64,000 nt of DNA from assembly GCA_050248275.1 (NCBI GenBank), contig JBFWSR010000006.1:87225-151224 (forward strand). Direction: 5' to 3'. The position numbers and the translations under genes were made by a program. The notes below the pieces were generated by a model that worked only from the letters and a program-made list of their open reading frames with translations, ran no database searches and was not told where the DNA came from. This DNA comes from CAILZL01 sp050248275 (GTDB lineage: Bacteria > Pseudomonadota > Gammaproteobacteria > Steroidobacterales > Steroidobacteraceae). Shown piece by piece: positions 61,858-64,000 of the stretch (positions are counted from its first letter, which is position 1; each line of letters begins with the position of its first letter).

Positions 61858-63534
61858 ATGGCCCAGTTCATTTACACCATGAATCGTGTCGCCAAGGTGG
61901 TGCCGCCGAAGCGCTTCATCCTGCGCGACATTTCGCTGTCGTTCTTCCCCGGCGCCAAGATCGGCGTGCTGGGTCTGAACGGTTCGGGCAAGTCGTCCCT
62001 GCTGCGCATCATGGCCGGGGTGGACAAGGAATTCGAAGGCGAGGCGCGTGCGCAGCCGGGCACCAAAATCGGTTATCTGGAACAGGAACCGCAGCTCGAT
62101 CCGAAAAAGGACGTGCGCGGCAATGTGCTGGAAGGCGTGGCCGAGGTTCAGGGGCTGATCGACCGCTTCAATGCGGTCAGCGACAAGTTTGCCGATCCCG
62201 AACTCGATCCGGATGAAATGACCAGGCTGCTGGATGAGCAGGCCAAACTGCAGGACGCCATCGACGCCAAGAACGGCTGGGATCTGGAACGCACGCTGGA
62301 AGTGGCCGGTGATGCGTTGCGACTGCCGCCCTGGGATGCGGATGTCACCAGGATTTCCGGTGGCGAACGCCGCCGCGTCGCGCTGTGCCGGCTGCTGCTG
62401 TCCAAGCCCGACATGTTGTTGCTGGATGAGCCCACCAACCACCTGGATGCGGAATCGGTGGCGTGGCTGGAACGCTTCCTGGAGGAATATCCGGGCACGG
62501 TCATCGCCGTGACCCACGATCGTTACTTCCTGGACAACGTCGCCGGCTGGATTCTGGAACTGGACCGCGGCCACGGCATTCCATGGGAAGGCAACTACTC
62601 CAGTTGGCTGGAACAGAAGAGCAAGCGGCTGGAAATCGAAGAACGCCAGCAGGAAGCCCTGCAGAAAATGCTGGCGCGCGAACTGGAATGGGTGCGCCAG
62701 AACCCCAAGGCGCGGCAGGCCAAGAGCAAGGCGCGCATGCAGCGCTTCGACGAACTGTCTTCGCAGGAATTCCAGAAGCGCAATGAAACCAATGAAATCT
62801 ACATTCCGCCCGGTCCGCGCCTGGGCGATCTGGTGATTGAAGCCATTGGCCTGGAAAAGGCCTTCGGCGACAAGCTGCTGTTCGACAACCTGAACTTCAA
62901 CCTGCCGGCCGGCGGCATCGTCGGCATTATCGGTCCGAACGGCGCCGGCAAGACCACGCTGTTCCGTTGCATGACCGGCCAGGACAAAGCCGATGGCGGC
63001 GAGCTGCGTTTTGGCCCGTCGGTGCAACTGGCCTATGTGGATCAGTCGCGCCAGACGCTGGACGACAAGAAATCCGTGTGGGCGGAAATCTCCGGCGGGT
63101 TGGACATCATCAAGGTCGGCAACTACGAAACGCCGTCGCGCGCCTATGTGGGCCGTTTCAACTTCCGCGGCAGCCAGCAGCAGCAACTGATCGGCGAGCT
63201 GTCGGGCGGCGAACGCAACCGCGTGCATCTGGCCAAGATTCTCAAGAGCGGCGGCAATGTCATTCTACTGGACGAACCCACCAACGATCTGGACGTGGAA
63301 ACCCTGCGCGCCCTGGAAGAAGCATTGCTGGCCTTCCCCGGCTGCGCCGTGGTGATCTCGCATGATCGCTGGTTCCTGGACCGCATCGCCACGCACATCC
63401 TGGCCTTCGAGGGCAACTCGGAAGTGGTCTGGTTCGAGGGCAACTATGCCGAATACAGCGAAGACCTGAAGCGCCGCAAGGGCGACGATGCCGACCGGCC
63501 GCATCGCCTGAAGTACAAGAAACTGGGCGGATAA
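61858..63534 (+). CDS. ettA: Energy-dependent translational throttle protein EttA (ABC-F ATPase)
   Basis: The protein has 558 residues with two ABC domains in tandem and no membrane segment. Walker A motifs are GLNGSGKSS and GPNGAGKTT, signatures are ISGGERRR and LSGGERNR, and Walker B motifs are MLLLDEPTNHLD and VILLDEPTNDLD. The linker (PtIM) carries EWVRQNPKARQAKSKARMQR, a mark of EttA. It binds the ribosomal E site and gates the first elongation step by ATP/ADP ratio. The start was set at MAQFIYTMNRV, the family N-terminus. Confidence 0.97.
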   Translation: MAQFIYTMNRVAKVVPPKRFILRDISLSFFPGAKIGVLGLNGSGKSSLLRIMAGVDKEFEGEARAQPGTKIGYLEQEPQLDPKKDVRGNVLEGVAEVQGLIDRFNAVSDKFADPELDPDEMTRLLDEQAKLQDAIDAKNGWDLERTLEVAGDALRLPPWDADVTRISGGERRRVALCRLLLSKPDMLLLDEPTNHLDAESVAWLERFLEEYPGTVIAVTHDRYFLDNVAGWILELDRGHGIPWEGNYSSWLEQKSKRLEIEERQQEALQKMLARELEWVRQNPKARQAKSKARMQRFDELSSQEFQKRNETNEIYIPPGPRLGDLVIEAIGLEKAFGDKLLFDNLNFNLPAGGIVGIIGPNGAGKTTLFRCMTGQDKADGGELRFGPSVQLAYVDQSRQTLDDKKSVWAEISGGLDIIKVGNYETPSRAYVGRFNFRGSQQQQLIGELSGGERNRVHLAKILKSGGNVILLDEPTNDLDVETLRALEEALLAFPGCAVVISHDRWFLDRIATHILAFEGNSEVVWFEGNYAEYSEDLKRRKGDDADRPHRLKYKKLGG

Positions 63535-63569
63535 CAGCAGCGGGTGAGGCATGCCTCGCCCCCAAGCAC

Positions 63570-64000
63570 ATGGACACGACTGCACTTGCACTGACACTGG
63601 CCGGCTTCGGCGTGCTGCTGATCCTCATCAGCTATCAACGGCATCGTCATCACCGCGATGTATCGGCGGTGCTGCATGGCGCCAGTGGCGCGCTGTTGAT
63701 CCTGGGTGGTACGGTACTGTTGACGCTTACATTGAATTTCAACAGTTACGACGAGCTGACCGCCGACCAACCGCTGGCGGAACTGAATATCGAGCAATCC
63801 AGCCCGCAAACGTTTCGCGTGCACCTCATGCGCATCCCTGCAGGCGATCTGCAGGTGCTGACCTTGAAAGGCACTCTCTGGCAAATCGAAGCCCGTGTGC
63901 TCAGATGGCATGGCTGGCCCACCCGGTTGGGACTGGACGCCAACATCCGCCTGGAAAAATTGCATAGCGCTGATGACAAATCATCCGGCGCCCGCGCCAG
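63570..64000 (+). CDS. Membrane protein of unknown function, partial
   Basis: The frame is open from an ATG to the right edge (143 codons). Two N-terminal membrane segments (LALTLAGFGVLLILISY and GALLILGGTVLLTLTLNF) are followed by a soluble part (ELNIEQSSPQTFRVHLMRIP). No family is recognised with confidence. It follows ettA by 36 nt on the same strand. Confidence 0.7.
   Translation, partial: MDTTALALTLAGFGVLLILISYQRHRHHRDVSAVLHGASGALLILGGTVLLTLTLNFNSYDELTADQPLAELNIEQSSPQTFRVHLMRIPAGDLQVLTLKGTLWQIEARVLRWHGWPTRLGLDANIRLEKLHSADDKSSGARA

Noticed and set aside
61852..63228. Minus-strand frame of 458 codons opposite ettA
   Set aside because: The plus strand encodes EttA with all ABC motifs; the antisense frame is composition-driven.

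Overview
The window is a 64 kb stretch of moderately GC-rich chromosome, most likely from a gammaproteobacterium. That assignment is an inference from the conserved order nrdR-ribD-ribE-ribBA-ribH-nusB-thiL-pgpA, EttA, a PsiF-like protein, and an AgmX/TolQR/TPR cluster of the kind known in gammaproteobacteria. No rRNA or tRNA gene was seen, so the taxon cannot be pinned down further.

Layout, left to right. (1) 1-7.9 kb: a nitrogen-acquisition locus. A biotin-dependent urea/guanidine carboxylase (cut by the left edge) and two DUF1989 proteins run leftward. A NitT/TauT-type ABC importer runs rightward behind a clear guanidine-I (ykkC) riboswitch. Together they point to guanidine uptake and breakdown rather than urea. 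(2) 8-9.1 kb: a CheY-like regulator and a CheZ-like protein behind a near-consensus sigma-28 promoter. (3) 9.1-11.5 kb: beta-carbonic anhydrase, MOSC protein, lipoprotein. (4) 11.5-13.2 kb: a decayed patch with a PAAR-like remnant, a frameshifted remnant and one intact exported protein. (5) 13.2-15.9 kb: an unusual phosphoenolpyruvate carboxylase. (6) 16-25.8 kb: a ten-gene leftward operon (TlpA-like thioredoxin, exported proteins, three TPR proteins, TolQ/ExbB, two TolR/ExbD, AgmX/TonB-like) resembling the core of the Myxococcus Agl-Glt envelope machine. (7) 26-30.5 kb: two small exported peptides, one made of five 18-residue repeats, then an ECF sigma factor and a Ser/Thr kinase-TPR gene split by an in-frame TAA. 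(8) 30.5-34.3 kb: SYLF protein, MsrA, a small protein, a kinase with a cyclic-nucleotide-binding domain, PgpA. (9) 34.5-42.5 kb: thiL, nusB, ribH, ribBA, ribE, ribD, nrdR, glyA and a histone-deacetylase-like hydrolase. (10) 42.7-49.6 kb: PsiF-like protein, glycogen phosphorylase, phosphoglucomutase, a DUF3096 miniprotein, an MscS channel. (11) 50.2-57.4 kb: a complete N-type ATPase operon (atpDCQRBEFAG) with an HPF/RaiA-like gene inserted between atpA and atpG. A HAD/phosphoketolase fusion remnant sits just upstream of it. (12) 58.3-64 kb: ClC channel, PhyH-type oxygenase, membrane protein, methyltransferase, EttA, and a partial membrane protein cut by the right edge.

Two kinds of dispersed repeat are visible. 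One is a ~150-bp element with imperfect terminal inverted repeats (two copies, 34.4 and 47.8 kb). The other is a short hairpin element with a GCCCCTACG core flanking glyA (40.0 and 41.45 kb). The observations most worth follow-up are the riboswitch-led guanidine locus, the Agl/Glt-like machine, the PEP carboxylase with altered active-site motifs, the interrupted kinase, the repeat peptide, the HPF-like gene inside the N-ATPase operon, and the HAD-phosphoketolase chimera.
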